64,000 bases of DNA from positions 12,704,698 to 12,768,697 of the forward strand of contig OZ037765.1 in the NCBI GenBank assembly GCA_964035545.1, read 5' to 3'. This document shows positions 41,001 to 52,900 of this stretch, in pieces. The stretch comes from Bugula neritina. Lineage: Eukaryota; Bryozoa; Gymnolaemata; Cheilostomatida; Bugulidae. Made by a program: the position numbers and the translations under genes. How positions within the stretch are numbered: position 1 is the stretch's first letter; the number at the start of each line of letters is the position of its first letter. The notes under the pieces were generated by a model. That model was not told where the DNA came from and did no database searches. It was given only the letters and a program-made list of their open reading frames with translations.

Positions 41001-41663
41001 GTAATTGTGGTTTTAGAGTTGCTTTTCAACCTTTTGAGCTGCTTCTAAGGTTGTCAGCAGAAGACAGCCTTGGTTCTTCTGCCATATTTGCTCTGCATGT
41101 CATTTATGAAAGCTGTTGTCTATTTGTGAAAATTATCTTTAGATAGGCTATGCAGGCAGAGCCACCTTATCTTGTCATTCTCTACAATATGTCACTTGAT
41201 TTTACCACCTTCAGCTCATAAGAATTTTATTAATCTTTGCTCCAAGCCTGAGAATAGTTTTAGTGAGGTGTCCATCTTGAATTTACTTACTTACTCAAAT
41301 CTTGTAATTTCAGTTGGGGGGGGGGGTGGGGAGGGGGAGGGTTACAATTTGACATATAAACTCTCATAAAGTCTCATTACTTATTGACTGAGAGTTTAAC
41401 TTTATTTTGTAGACTTCTGGCTGGTCCTGATAATTGTGTTGAGTATTATATCCTCATGCATCGGCTGCTGTGTTCGGGCCGCTAGACGACGACAGATGGA
41501 GCGTTACATGGCTGTGAATAGAAACCCACCCACTGGATATGGGACTACAGTCACAGTAGAGCAAGTGGCTACTCCATATTATACGGGTACGGGTGGTGCA
41601 GCAGCTCCCCCGCCTTATGTAGCCAAAACCACAGCATCTGCTCCACCAGCTTATCACCAATAA
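35083..41663 (+). CDS. VOPP1/WBP1-like PPxY membrane protein, 141 aa
   Basis: Exons: 35083-35142, 39542-39587, 39951-40019, 41413-41663 (426 nt, phases 0, 1, 1, stop TAA). Residues about 1-20 form a signal peptide (MITFLACISLFLAATK). Next comes a short Cys/Tyr-rich ectodomain (CYSDDYISYYC, then CCGYMSCC), which joins GLWYFWLVLIIVLSII, the single membrane segment. A juxtamembrane CIGCC and basic RAARRRQ face the cytosol. The tail is Pro/Tyr-rich with a PPPY motif (WW-domain ligand) and a C-terminal APPAYHQ. This order is that of VOPP1/WBP1-type proteins, single-pass endolysosomal adaptors that bind WW-domain proteins; function is inferred from that. The small exon 39951-40019 was found only from its double CC motifs and fitting phase. 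CYYR1 or Shisa-like is a weaker alternative. AATAAA overlaps the stop (41659-41664). Confidence 0.8.
35143..36420. repeat. TA-rich cryptic repeat block in intron 1
   Basis: More than 1 kb of degenerate tatagttata, actattagtatt and aatactaatagt units immediately after the first exon of the VOPP1-like gene. It has the same texture as the blocks at 23400-24560 and 32640-33300. Confidence 0.7.
36421..38550. other. Rest of intron 1 of the VOPP1-like gene
   Basis: AT-rich, with no exon-like segment or recognisable element. The open frame at 37904-38164 lacks usable splice sites in phase with the gene. Confidence 0.4.
38553..39310. mobile_element. Non-autonomous DNA transposon (MITE-like) with 23-bp perfect TIRs
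   Basis: The 23 bases at 38553-38575, starting ggctttccatgtaccgat, are exactly inverted at 39288-39310. Inside each end lie subterminal motifs built on gatcgatc (near 38604, 38652, 38691, 39226, 39254, 39277). Several are paired with a catggaaaga unit. The interior is AT-rich with no transposase frame. I could not define a target-site duplication. It sits in intron 1 of the VOPP1-like gene. Confidence 0.75.
40540..41150 (-). pseudogene. Decayed mariner-type transposase
   Basis: On the - strand, near 40863-40770, TIDDTCV is followed by KHDAIPSEKKK with an in-frame stop at the usual Trp. This resembles the mariner block around its first catalytic Asp (T-x-DET-W ... W-KH ... P-KK). Near 40665-40635, LQDNASSHT matches the block around the second Asp (HDNA-x-x-HT). 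A later LGWKI matches the following conserved Trp. Frameshifts and stops show it is dead. It lies inside intron 3 of the VOPP1-like gene; TIRs were not located. Confidence 0.6.
41315..41341. repeat. G-rich tract
   Basis: Runs of G (ggggggggggtggggaggggg) about 70 bp before the acceptor of the last VOPP1-like exon. A G-quadruplex is possible. Confidence 0.6.
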
Positions 41664-42249
41664 AACTATGAACTTCTTGAAAATATAAATTACATTTCAT
41701 TTTGTTTTACTCTTGTGACAATATAGAATTGTCTTTTTAATAATCTATAATTTCAATGCAAAAATATTTTTTTAATGCTCAGTATTTTTTAATGTTTGAT
41801 TTATCACAATCACCTCTTGATTTGGCAATACTGGTTTTTTCACAATATTTGCAGTTGATTAGAAATATATTGTACAAGACAAAATATCCACAATTATATA
41901 CATGTTATGACTATTTAATAAAAAATAAATGTTGTATAAAAATTAAAAATAGTTTGTTGAAAATATTTATAGTCCATTGGGGGTACATTAGCACCAATAA
42001 TATCTGGTCAGTTGCAAGATGTTTCCTTCAATGCATAAGCTTGAATTTGATACTATTAAACATTAAAATATCATTCATCTTGAAACAATATTCTGAGTTA
42101 TGAAAGTTTATTGGGCGAGTTTATGTAGTATACAAAGTCATTGTCTTTGTCTCCAAGACCTTCGTACGAGATTGACATCCCTCCTTTGACAGTTGGCTAG
42201 TATAATCAACCAACTTGTACACTCTGTAACTTGTAAATGTAGAGTTATA
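41664..42249. other. Short convergent intergenic region
   Basis: 586 bp between the stop codons of the VOPP1-like gene (+) and the RASEF-like gene (-). It holds AATAAA at 41917-41922 (+) and AATAAA on the - strand at 42107-42112, so the two 3' UTRs may overlap or nearly touch. Confidence 0.5.
42107..42112 (-). terminator. Candidate poly(A) signal of the RASEF-like gene
   Basis: AATAAA on the - strand, about 140 bp after the TGA at 42250-42252. Confidence 0.45.
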
Positions 42250-45200
42250 TCAGCCATTGCAACACTTCTTACTCTCCTTGAATGAACCAATTTGTAATCC
42301 ATGCTCATATCTTTTTATGCCTTCATCTTCCCTTTCCTTCATTATCCTATAAAAATTACAAGTGATTCATTGAAAATGCTGTGATTGATTTAGTGTTACG
42401 TGACATAAAATGGATAAAGCACAGGGAAGTATTCTTGTAAACAAGTAAACATACTGCCATGTCAATCCGCAGGAAGTCTGTTGATATAATATGTAAATAC
42501 ATTTTTATGCATGAATCACTTCAGCATTATGGAGTTGTTTGAAAAAACTGTAGAAGCGATGCAACAAATTTCTTTTTCGCCATACAGTTGGAGTGCAGAG
42601 TATATGATATATCATATATATATATAAGAATAAGATCACTTTAGACTTAGGGCTTCCACTTATAAGAAAGTACTAGCTATAACACATGATGAAATGGTCA
42701 CATGTTTTAAATAATTGATGACAAGCTGTAAAGTATTCACCATTTTTATTGGCATGACTAAATATATAATGCCACAGGCATGTATATAAACATTGACAAA
42801 TCAGTTTTAACAAAATTCAACAAGAGAACTGGTTATAATAGTGCAGAGTATTTCACTAAAACATTTCGTCATACAATACAAACAAATGATAATTCTGGTG
42901 CCGAAAATATTATATATTGTAATATTGTACCTTCCAAGCCGGTGGATACAAGAGTTCAGCTGCTCTCCTGTTTTGGCACTCAGCTCACTGAACATGGTTT
43001 TACATTCATTGGCTAGTTGTTCCCCCATCTCTGAGCTGATCACCTAATAATAGAGTTTGACATTTTACATAGCAATCTAAAAATAATATTTATATCTGGT
43101 AATGTGCTACAATAAGGTTTTGTGGCTTCACTATCAACACTACATTGAAAGGCTATTATTTAAGGCTGTTGAATATACTATTAAATATTAGTAATTATAA
43201 CTGAAAATATGTCAACTTCTAAAAGTTTAAATTCAGATAAGATATTCTATGACATATTCAATCAAATACCAAGAGTGCTGTAGATTTATTGTTGGTTCGA
43301 CCTTCAAATGGCATTTTTAGAAATATCTTTAGGCTTATGATATTATACCCCATTATAATGTCTTTAGGCAATTACCTAATTGAACTTAAGGTATATATTT
43401 ATTTAATCCTATATAGTGAAGCGAAGCAGTATATGGATTATTACTCATCAAAGTGTAAACAGATTCGATAGACTTTTTGACATAAGGTTCCTTACATGAA
43501 TAATTCTTAGTCAACACTTTTTGTCTTATTCATCTGCGGTAAAGTTGTAGACATGACTATAACGGGCATGATGTTTAGCAGACTATTACAGTGAATTGTT
43601 GAAGAAATTAAAGGAAATATAGATATTGAGACAAGCTAGTAACCTTACTGAAATGATATTTTATAAACATTATTAAAAAGTTTTTAAAACCTCTGTAAAG
43701 TCATTGAGTCATCTTTGGGCATATAAATTAATATACACTTTAAATGGATTTCGCTGAAATATTATGACAATTTATTAAAGGGTGAAATGAAAGTATATAA
43801 CTAGATTCGGCAATTATATGCATCACAAGATGGTGCCAGTGGCTGTTACCTTAAATCCTAGCTCTTCTTTCTCTCCTCTGAGGTCTATCTTGTTAGCACA
43901 TATCATAATAGGTAAATCATCCATGTCGGAGTTACTGCGTATTATTTCTATCCATTCTCTTACACTAAGGAAGGAACTCTCTGTGCAACAGTCATACATC
44001 AGAACCACACCATCAACTTTTCGAAAATAAGGAGTGGAGATGCATCGAAACCTACAAACACATTTCTCTTTTATAACTTGCCATCTGAATAAAAAACCTA
44101 CTAACTGCAATACACAGATTAGTCTATATTCATGCAATATAGCCAAAAAAAGCATAACACCTGCATTAAGAGCTACATCAAGTATAGTTATTATCATTTA
44201 TACTGAACAAACATAATGTATATACAAAGAGTTTCCTGTACCATTTTTTAATATCAAAAAAATCCTGTATAATAAAATAAATGTATGAAATGAACCATAA
44301 ACTTTTTTAATCAGCATGTATATGATATGCAATTACTTTTTGTTCTAAAAATATCTTACAGGAGTATGATAATGTGATCACAAGATTATGATATGCTCTT
44401 ATCTCAACACTGTTTATATGAAAAATAATCTTATCTAATTTCATTATAAAACAAATCAATATGAGTAATTTTTCTGTAACAACAGTGTGAAGTTGTGTCC
44501 CCACAGCGAAGCTTCAAGTCATGGCACTTTACAAAGCTTTGTTGCGTTCCTTATAAATAGTTCAAGTAGAAATACACAGTTTTTATCTAGAGTGCCATGT
44601 GATGTGATGCATCTAGTTATACCTTTCTTGACCCGCAGTGTCCCACAGCTGTAACGTTATTTTTATTCTGTCCACTTCTATGTTCTTTGTGTAGAAGTCA
44701 ATCCCAAGAGTGGCTGCCGTGTTCAGCTGGAAATACCCTTTACAAAAGTGAGTCACAAAACTCGTCTTTCCTACACCAGCATCACCAACAAATATCACCT
44801 ACAAATAGCCATAAAAGAGCTAAGGGACTGTTAGATGGAAAATATACATATGCTAAGCTAGCATGATGTTCGGACAATTTGAGCAAACGAATTGTGCAGT
44901 TTACTAAAGCCTGTTATAAAAAAGTTAAATAATTTATAATTTTATGAGTAAATGTGAGAGAGCTTAAAAACCTATGCACTATCTTACACAGTTCAATAAT
45001 GACTATATTGAAACTGTTTATAATGACAAATTTACCAATCAAATACAAGATTTGATGACAGAGTAACACAATCATATGACATATGCATATGTTCCAAAAT
45101 TTGAACTGTGATTGTGTTGAATAGTAGGTATAACTCTTATGTAAAGATGATATTATTCAACAGTACAAAAATATAATAAAATGAGGTCACATAGTAAGCT

Positions 45201-48200
45201 TGTAAAAATATATAAAATATTCGTTTTTTTAATATTTGATGCCAACAAATTTCAACTACTAATTAGTTTTAACGCTTGAAAAATGTAATTGCTGGGAACT
45301 TGGCTTATTTTGGGTCAAGGTTTAGCTTATACATGTATTGTGAAAGCCTTCAGGTGGACATTCTGTAAGAGAAAACGAAATCATATAACTGAGCTCATGA
45401 CAAATTCTAATTGGGATAGCCTTGCACAAAGACGTGACAATGCAGACCAAAAAATGTACTTTCGTATGCTTTCTGGTAGTGCCGCCATAGACCAAGACCG
45501 GTTCTCCCTTCATTTTGCAGAGTCTCACAATACCAGACATGGTGCTATTAAGGGCAATATCAATACCAAAACTGCCAAACATTCATATAAACATCGCATC
45601 CATAAACTTTTCTAATGATTCTAGCTGCTTTGCCTAACTGATTATAAGCACTTAACACCGACTCTGCTTTATATCATCTGAAGCTGTGCGGTGTATATCT
45701 ATTTATTTATTTACTTTTTTTTTTTTTTTTTCTCTTTCTTTTTTTCTTTCTCTCCTGGCAGTAGCTAGCTATTGAGCTTTGAATCGAAGCATAATTAACT
45801 ATATTCTTATCTCGTAGACAAAATAGTTTTCTTCCTTACTACTGATAATCTAAACAATTGTTCATACACCACTGCATCTCGATAAAGGAGCCAAAGCGCT
45901 CCGAGTGAGATTAATTAGATGAGATGAGATGAGATTATCCAGTTATCCTCCTAACGTATTAATTGTATTTTCTTACACTGTTTTAGCTTGATTGAAAAAA
46001 AATCCATCTCCCATGTGATTAGTCATTACAGTTGCAGTTCTTATATTAATTGTTATACTAAAACACTTAGTAAACAGGAAAGAACTAAAAGTTTTAACAG
46101 GAAATGCCAATCACTCCATCATCGGCATTAATTTTTGCAGACAACGTCACAAGGACTTTTTTCTCAGAAACTTTATAGTTTATTTTATAGAACTTTACTT
46201 TACTGTTGGCAACTTTCCTATTTAGAGTTCAGGTTCACAAAGAGCAAGGTGTTGGAGTAGAAATGGAAATATGAACAGCACATTTATATTTGACAGAATT
46301 AACTGACAAGTTCTTATTATAAGTATTAGTCAGAGTGACATCAGGTTAAAATAAACACAAGTTAGCTATTGTTTATTGCTGATAATCCTCTGTAAACAAG
46401 TATAATATTTTTTCACAAGGAATTATACAGCTAATGAATTAAATATGTTCTCAAACCTTTGCAAACACAAACCTTATATAGTCGTTGTGGGGCATAATCT
46501 GTAAAAGTTGAAGAAACTGACAACAAAGTATCTGTACTGTCGTGGTACATGTCACTTTTGTGGCTCCTTCTTCTGTTTGAAATTCTTGGGTTGTCAGTCA
46601 ACTCATCTACTCCTTCAAGAGATTGTGTCTAAAAATGCATAATTCCTTATATACAAAGATATTGGTGTCAGTTAATAAGCAATATTTTTATTTTATTTAT
46701 TTAATTGAGTCGTGTCATAGAACCATATACTCAGACGATAACGATATTGGCATTTCTTTTACTACACAACATTATTATATATTGTTTATTCATTTTTCTA
46801 ATACTTGAAACAGACATTTAAAATTTACATCCCTGTCGCTCAAACTTGTGTCAAAACATAAGATTGTTATCGGACCAGCACAGCGTATGTAACTTTTCTT
46901 AATTCCCTAATTTATAGCACATCAGTAATATTTGTTCCTAAAGCCAGCCAATTGAAATATTTTTCAGCATAATAATATGTGAAAACTGACAGCAGTAATA
47001 ATATTATAATCGTTATTTATTGAAATAGACTTATTCTTATGTGTTTGAACCTAACATATATTTGCGACATAAATCTCATTGATGACAGTGAGTTTAATTA
47101 GCTAAATGTTGAAGGTACTTTTAACAAAATAAAATTATACAAGTAAATTATAGTATTTAACATTGAGCTCATATGTTTATACCTCTACCAGAAAGGGCCT
47201 GGTTAGATTTTCTGTCAGCGTTCCTTTTCGACGCTGGAAAAGGTGATGCTGCTCATTTGCATTAGTATGGTGAGCTGTGTGCTGCCGCCCATCTGTGTGA
47301 AGACGCTCATCTGCTGCAAACAATCAGAACTTAGCCATAGTTTGTTGATTATATAGTTTATGGTTGCATACCTGAAACTCCCAACCGTCTAGCAATGAAA
47401 CCTCCATTGAAGTGCAGTAGTGGACAAATTTTGTTAGCCTAGGCTCTTAAATTTCTTAATAAGTTTTGGTTTGGGGTTCGGGTTGAAATTTTTGTAAGAA
47501 CATAACTTCTTGTGCTATATTTTGGATCTAGAACACAGGCTTTTTTCAATTTCTCCAATACTGCACCTACCTCCAATGAATTATGCTACTGAGGCTACAT
47601 CTCCTCTACTGTCACATGACACGCACTGAGATATGAAATGCCGTACTGCACCTACCCCCAATGAAGTATATGCTACTGAGGCTACCTTTCTTCTACTGTC
47701 ACATGACACATACTGACCTGCAGTCCCATATTCTGCAGAGGAAGCTAAGCTAGCTTGCTCGAGCTCTTCACACAAGGATATGCCTGGGTATTTTGGTCCA
47801 GTTCTTTCAAATGCTTTTGGAAGTTGAATAGATTGCGAGCTGTATATATAAAAATATATTTATACTGCTGACATGTGAAAATAGTTATCGTGCAGGTCAA
47901 AAGAATGTTATGCCTGTCACAGGCAGTCTATTTCATTGCAATACTATAACAATTTCTGTAACTAAAAAGAACTCATTTTAAAAATGTTTCTTCAGAAGTG
48001 TTAATAATGAAGCTCAAAGATTTATTGTTTATAGCTAACAGTGGTTTTACAAAATCCCTGTTGAATACATGTTGAGTTACATGACCTGTAAAAACATATT
48101 GCCAAAACTCAAACCAGCTTCCAAAGTTTGAAATATGTTTACCCTTACTTTTCGTCGCTTGTGGCAAACATAAAACCAACAAATCATATAATATTATATG

Positions 48201-49557
48201 TAAACAATGTACCTAGAAAAAGAATTGGAAGTAGGAGATTGGCCCTGGTCAGTGTGTATTTTCCCTTTGATATCATTTAATTCTTCATTTAAGGAGTTGT
48301 TGGTTTCATTTAGTTGTTTGTTGATCACCCTGGTATAATGTGTAACATAGAATGCAGTGAAAACTTATACTTTGTACTAATTTATACCAAAAGTGTTGTA
48401 AATTTATACATTTATAATGTGATCCTTTACTCAGCAGTTATAAAGATCAAATGAATGACAATATAAACAAGTTAATTTGTTGAGGAGTTGTCTTTTCTTT
48501 TCCAAGTACCAAACCTACTTAACAATTATTACTAGAAAAATAGACAGTACTCTGCATTTATGGCCCTAATTACTAAACACAAGTTTTAACAACCTCTCTT
48601 TTGTGCGATAAGCATGTTGAAGCTGTTAATAACTGTACTATGTTCCTTCTAGCTATATAAGTAGTTGTAATTGGATAATTTATGTTTTGATCAGGAAGTT
48701 TTGTATTATAATTAATGGTCATAGTACATTGATATATTATAAAGGCATTTTTAGCTAAACTTGGTTAGGACTTTGGAAGCAAAATAATAGTCGTTTAGTT
48801 ATGAAAGTAATTTCATTAAAAATATGTTTCTGCACTTGGTGCCTATTGCTATTAAATTTGTCTTAATTGTTCCTAGCGAATAATTATCTTTAGTATACCA
48901 TGCAGTTGCATGTTAATCATTTGATGGTAGATATTCATTATAGCTTGTACTACTTACTGCAACTGGTCCACTTGATCTGTTAGCAGTGATAACTCAGTCA
49001 TGTACTCTGACATCCAGTCATTTTCTCTACAAAATCATTCTTATATCAACTCACTTAAGATATACATGCACCCTCCTGTTAAATAATTACTTTCAAAATA
49101 TATCTGAATAATACAGTCATACTCATATATAGGTATAGCAGGAATATCAATGTTATAGTATATAGTCATCTTTCATATTTATATAAGAGATATGAGACAT
49201 TCAAGGTTTAAATAAACTGGGTGAAAACCCAGGCGCAGAAAAGTTTTGCCTGACTAAAGTGTGATAATTTCAGTTGTGTTTTGAGGCTAGAAGCAAGTGA
49301 TGAAAACATTTTCTATAAGCAGTTGTGTACTTGGTAGGTTAAAATAAATAGACAACTCTAAAAGAAACAAATTAATTGCTTGGATCACTGATCTGGCCAG
49401 GTCCGTTCCCAGCATTGCACCAGCTTAGTCATTTAAGAAGTATTTGTTAATACAAGGTTTGCCTAGAATGTTCAGTGCTTTAGGTGTAGTTAGTTACAGC
49501 TATCAATGTGAACAACAAATCAACATATTTTTTATATTATGTCACAAACTTAGAGAA

Positions 49558-49612
<55 letters not shown>

Positions 49613-49858
49613 GAAATAAAATGAGATTTGATTAATATAATGGCATTTATTACTAGTAGTTTCGTACACAAGAACGATGTGCACTCGTCAGATAAATTAG
49701 TGGCTAATTTATCTGACGAGTGCACATCGTTCTTGTGTACGAAACTACTAGTAATAAATGCCATTATATTAATCAAATCTCATTTTATTTCTTCTAATGT
49801 TTACGCTCTAGATTTATTTCTATAGAGCACTCTAGTAACGTTTTATAAACACTCATTT

Positions 49859-49907
<49 letters not shown>

Positions 49908-52900
49908 CAGTCAGTTTATGATAGTACAGTCAACAGTTACAGCGTGCCACATCACTGGTAGGCAGTTGCTGTAAAGGCAGTAAACCTTACTGGTAAGACG
50001 TGGAGAGGGTTTGCATCTCTTGTTTGCAAGTTGCTAGTTGAGTTTTTACTATCATCAGCTGAGTATCAACTTCTCTCTTCTCTTGAGCCAATGTCTTATT
50101 CCTTTTGTCGACTGTATGGAGTTGATCTTTTACAGCTTTCACCTCCAGCTGTGCCTACAGTTGTGTTACATAATATTCTCAATAGTTCCAAAGTTACTTG
50201 CAAGTTTGAAAAACCTGAGAATTTTGAGCATTAGCAAATTTTAAATAAGACAAAGCCATGTCGAGCTAAATAAAGCTAGACCAAGAGCAATGATTCTGCA
50301 TGAGTGATTTTAAATGTAGTTTTTAATTAGATCACTGGTCAGTTTCTTCAACATTAATTTGGAGATGTGGTAGATAAACTGTTCCACTCCTATTGGTAGG
50401 AGATTTGTCGCCTTGAAGTTTTAAATTTCTTGGCTGCTAAAATATTCTTGCCTCTTGTAATGTGTTTCACTTTCATGAATTAAAATTCTATTTGCATTCT
50501 AATTACAGTTCTAATTGCTTAAATGAGCCCAAAAGCACAAATTTGGCAACTTTAGCTAAAACTGTGAAACAAAAAATATGTTACAATACTTTTTTATCTT
50601 TATTGCATGCCTAGCAGTTTGATTTAACAAGAAATACCTTTTGTTTCAACTCATATTCTGATATCTGCATGTTCTCAAGTTCTTCATTTAGACTAGCTAT
50701 TTTGCTTTGAAGCTCCAGTTTTTCTTCTTTAAACCTTTCTTCCATCTAGAAATATGGTTTGAACAATGTAAGCATGAAACTAACCAGTACTGCTGCTAGC
50801 TTCTATTTTTCTTTTAAAATCAATTGTTGATTTAATAAATTTTTACTTTTAAAAAGAGTATTTATGTGCTTTTGTATAAATAACCTGCTGTTGGAAAAAC
50901 TCAATATCAATACAGCTTGACCTGAAGTATTGGAAGATCACTTTGGAGTTATCATGCTATAGCCTACCTAGAAAAGTGGCGCATGAAGCCATGTATAAAA
51001 TAATTTTGCCACTGGAATTTGAACCCCGAGGCTTTTGTCTTGAAAGCGGGTGCTCTAATTATTACACCACGGGACCACTGGGTAATCACAACATTACACT
51101 GTGTACCTTTTGTGCAGTTCTTTGCTCAATATGCTTGGCCATGTTTTCTGCTTCTTCTTCTATATCAGCCATGCGCATTTTCTGCTTCTTTTGCTCTCTG
51201 AATAACATATTGAAAGTAATTAAAACATGGTAAAGCATGGTTTGTAAGGTGACAGAGAGACTGATACTGATTGAAAATTAAAATGTTTTAACTGGTTAGT
51301 TTCATTTAGATATCTCTAGCTTAAGAAATTAGTGACAAAAAAATTCTATGAACGCTCAGCATCTCCATACGTTTATAGTCAAGTCATTATTATTTTGCAA
51401 ACATTGAACTCTTAAAATTTTTACCACAGCCAAGAAATAATACGTTGGCTACAAAAGTCTATTCGCTAAAGATTTGTATCACTTACAGATGCTTTGTTTA
51501 TAAATAGAAAAATATGTATAGGCCTAATTAAAGCTTTTATTTACATAGCAACCGTTCTGTTACAGGCTGGTCATGTATACCCCCCCTCTAGCAAAGTAAA
51601 GTTTACGTACTGTGCAAAGGCTACTTCCATCTCATCTTTAGCTTTGTGTTGCTCTTTGATGTGCTTCAATGTCTCCTCCACAAACCTGTAGAACTTTTGG
51701 AGCATTTGGGGCTCATGTTGCAAAAGGTACTGATAGATCTGGGCAGCTTCGTTACAGCTAAATTTTACAAAAAATCAATCCTTTTTAAAATCTTGGAACC
51801 CTAAAAGATGACCTCCAAACAACATTTGAAAATTGTTAAATCAATTGCATTTGAACAGTAATTGGAGCAAAAAACTACAGACTAAAGTTATTAGTCTCAA
51901 ATATTTTGGTCACAAAAGATATGAAGCATTATAACTCAAAGCTCCTTGGAGAGTGGCTATACTCTATAGGCCTACTGATACAACTGTAGCTTATCATTAA
52001 GCAGTTGAAAGTAATAGCTGATTTTACAAATATAGTATAATTATACATACCAGTTTGTTACATATTTCTAGAATGTAAATTATATGTGCTCACCTTTCGA
52101 GTGAGCTAAATAACTCCCGCGTGGAACAACGTCTGCTAGTTTGGTAAATGTCTTCCGCAGCACAAGCTTGACTTAAGTATTCTTCTAGTTTTGTCATTCC
52201 AGTAAGATCAACACGACTTGCAGGAACTCGCCTAAACAAGTTATCGAGAAAATTGAAATAGAATCAATGACACCAAATTTCTTAATGCTGCGGCTGGTAA
52301 ATCAATGCTACACCTGAATTGCTTTTCACAATTGAAAAGCTTCAATTGCATTAACACATATTTTTCTTCTGTCATCTTCATTGAAACATTTTTATATACA
52401 AGCTTAAAGCATTGTATAAAGTTAAAATGAGATCCAGCATTTCATTGGTAGGGCATTGAAGCTCGCCCCACTAGTTAGGCATACTAGTAGAGTAAGAACT
52501 GCCCACGCATTTAGGAATACTATTCAATGTAACCTTAGCAACAGGCTGGCATTTTCTAGCAGTTGATGGAAGTACTTATGACATAGCAAACAGTCTAAAA
52601 GTGAAAACATTGCAAGGGAAGCTTTGTAATATAGTAGCCTAAAAATCTTAAGTGAAATAGTATATGATGCTATCATATATAACTACCATCGGGTAAATTA
52701 CACATGGGCATGTTAAATGAATTAACCTTAACTACTATGTCAAAATAATACTAGCAGAACTCTAAAGCTTTAAGTGATTTATTTAGCTAGCAAATCGATT
52801 ATTGTTTCAGAAGATTTAAAGCCCTAGTTGCTATAAAGTGAGTCCTGTGGGTTATGTAAGGGTAGCTAGATCAAATGCCCAGCCTCTATGAATTATATAA

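Noticed and set aside
49537-49825. Two near-identical open frames on opposite strands
   Set aside because: They are a direct result of the perfect palindrome at 49606-49798 plus TA repeats, not genes.
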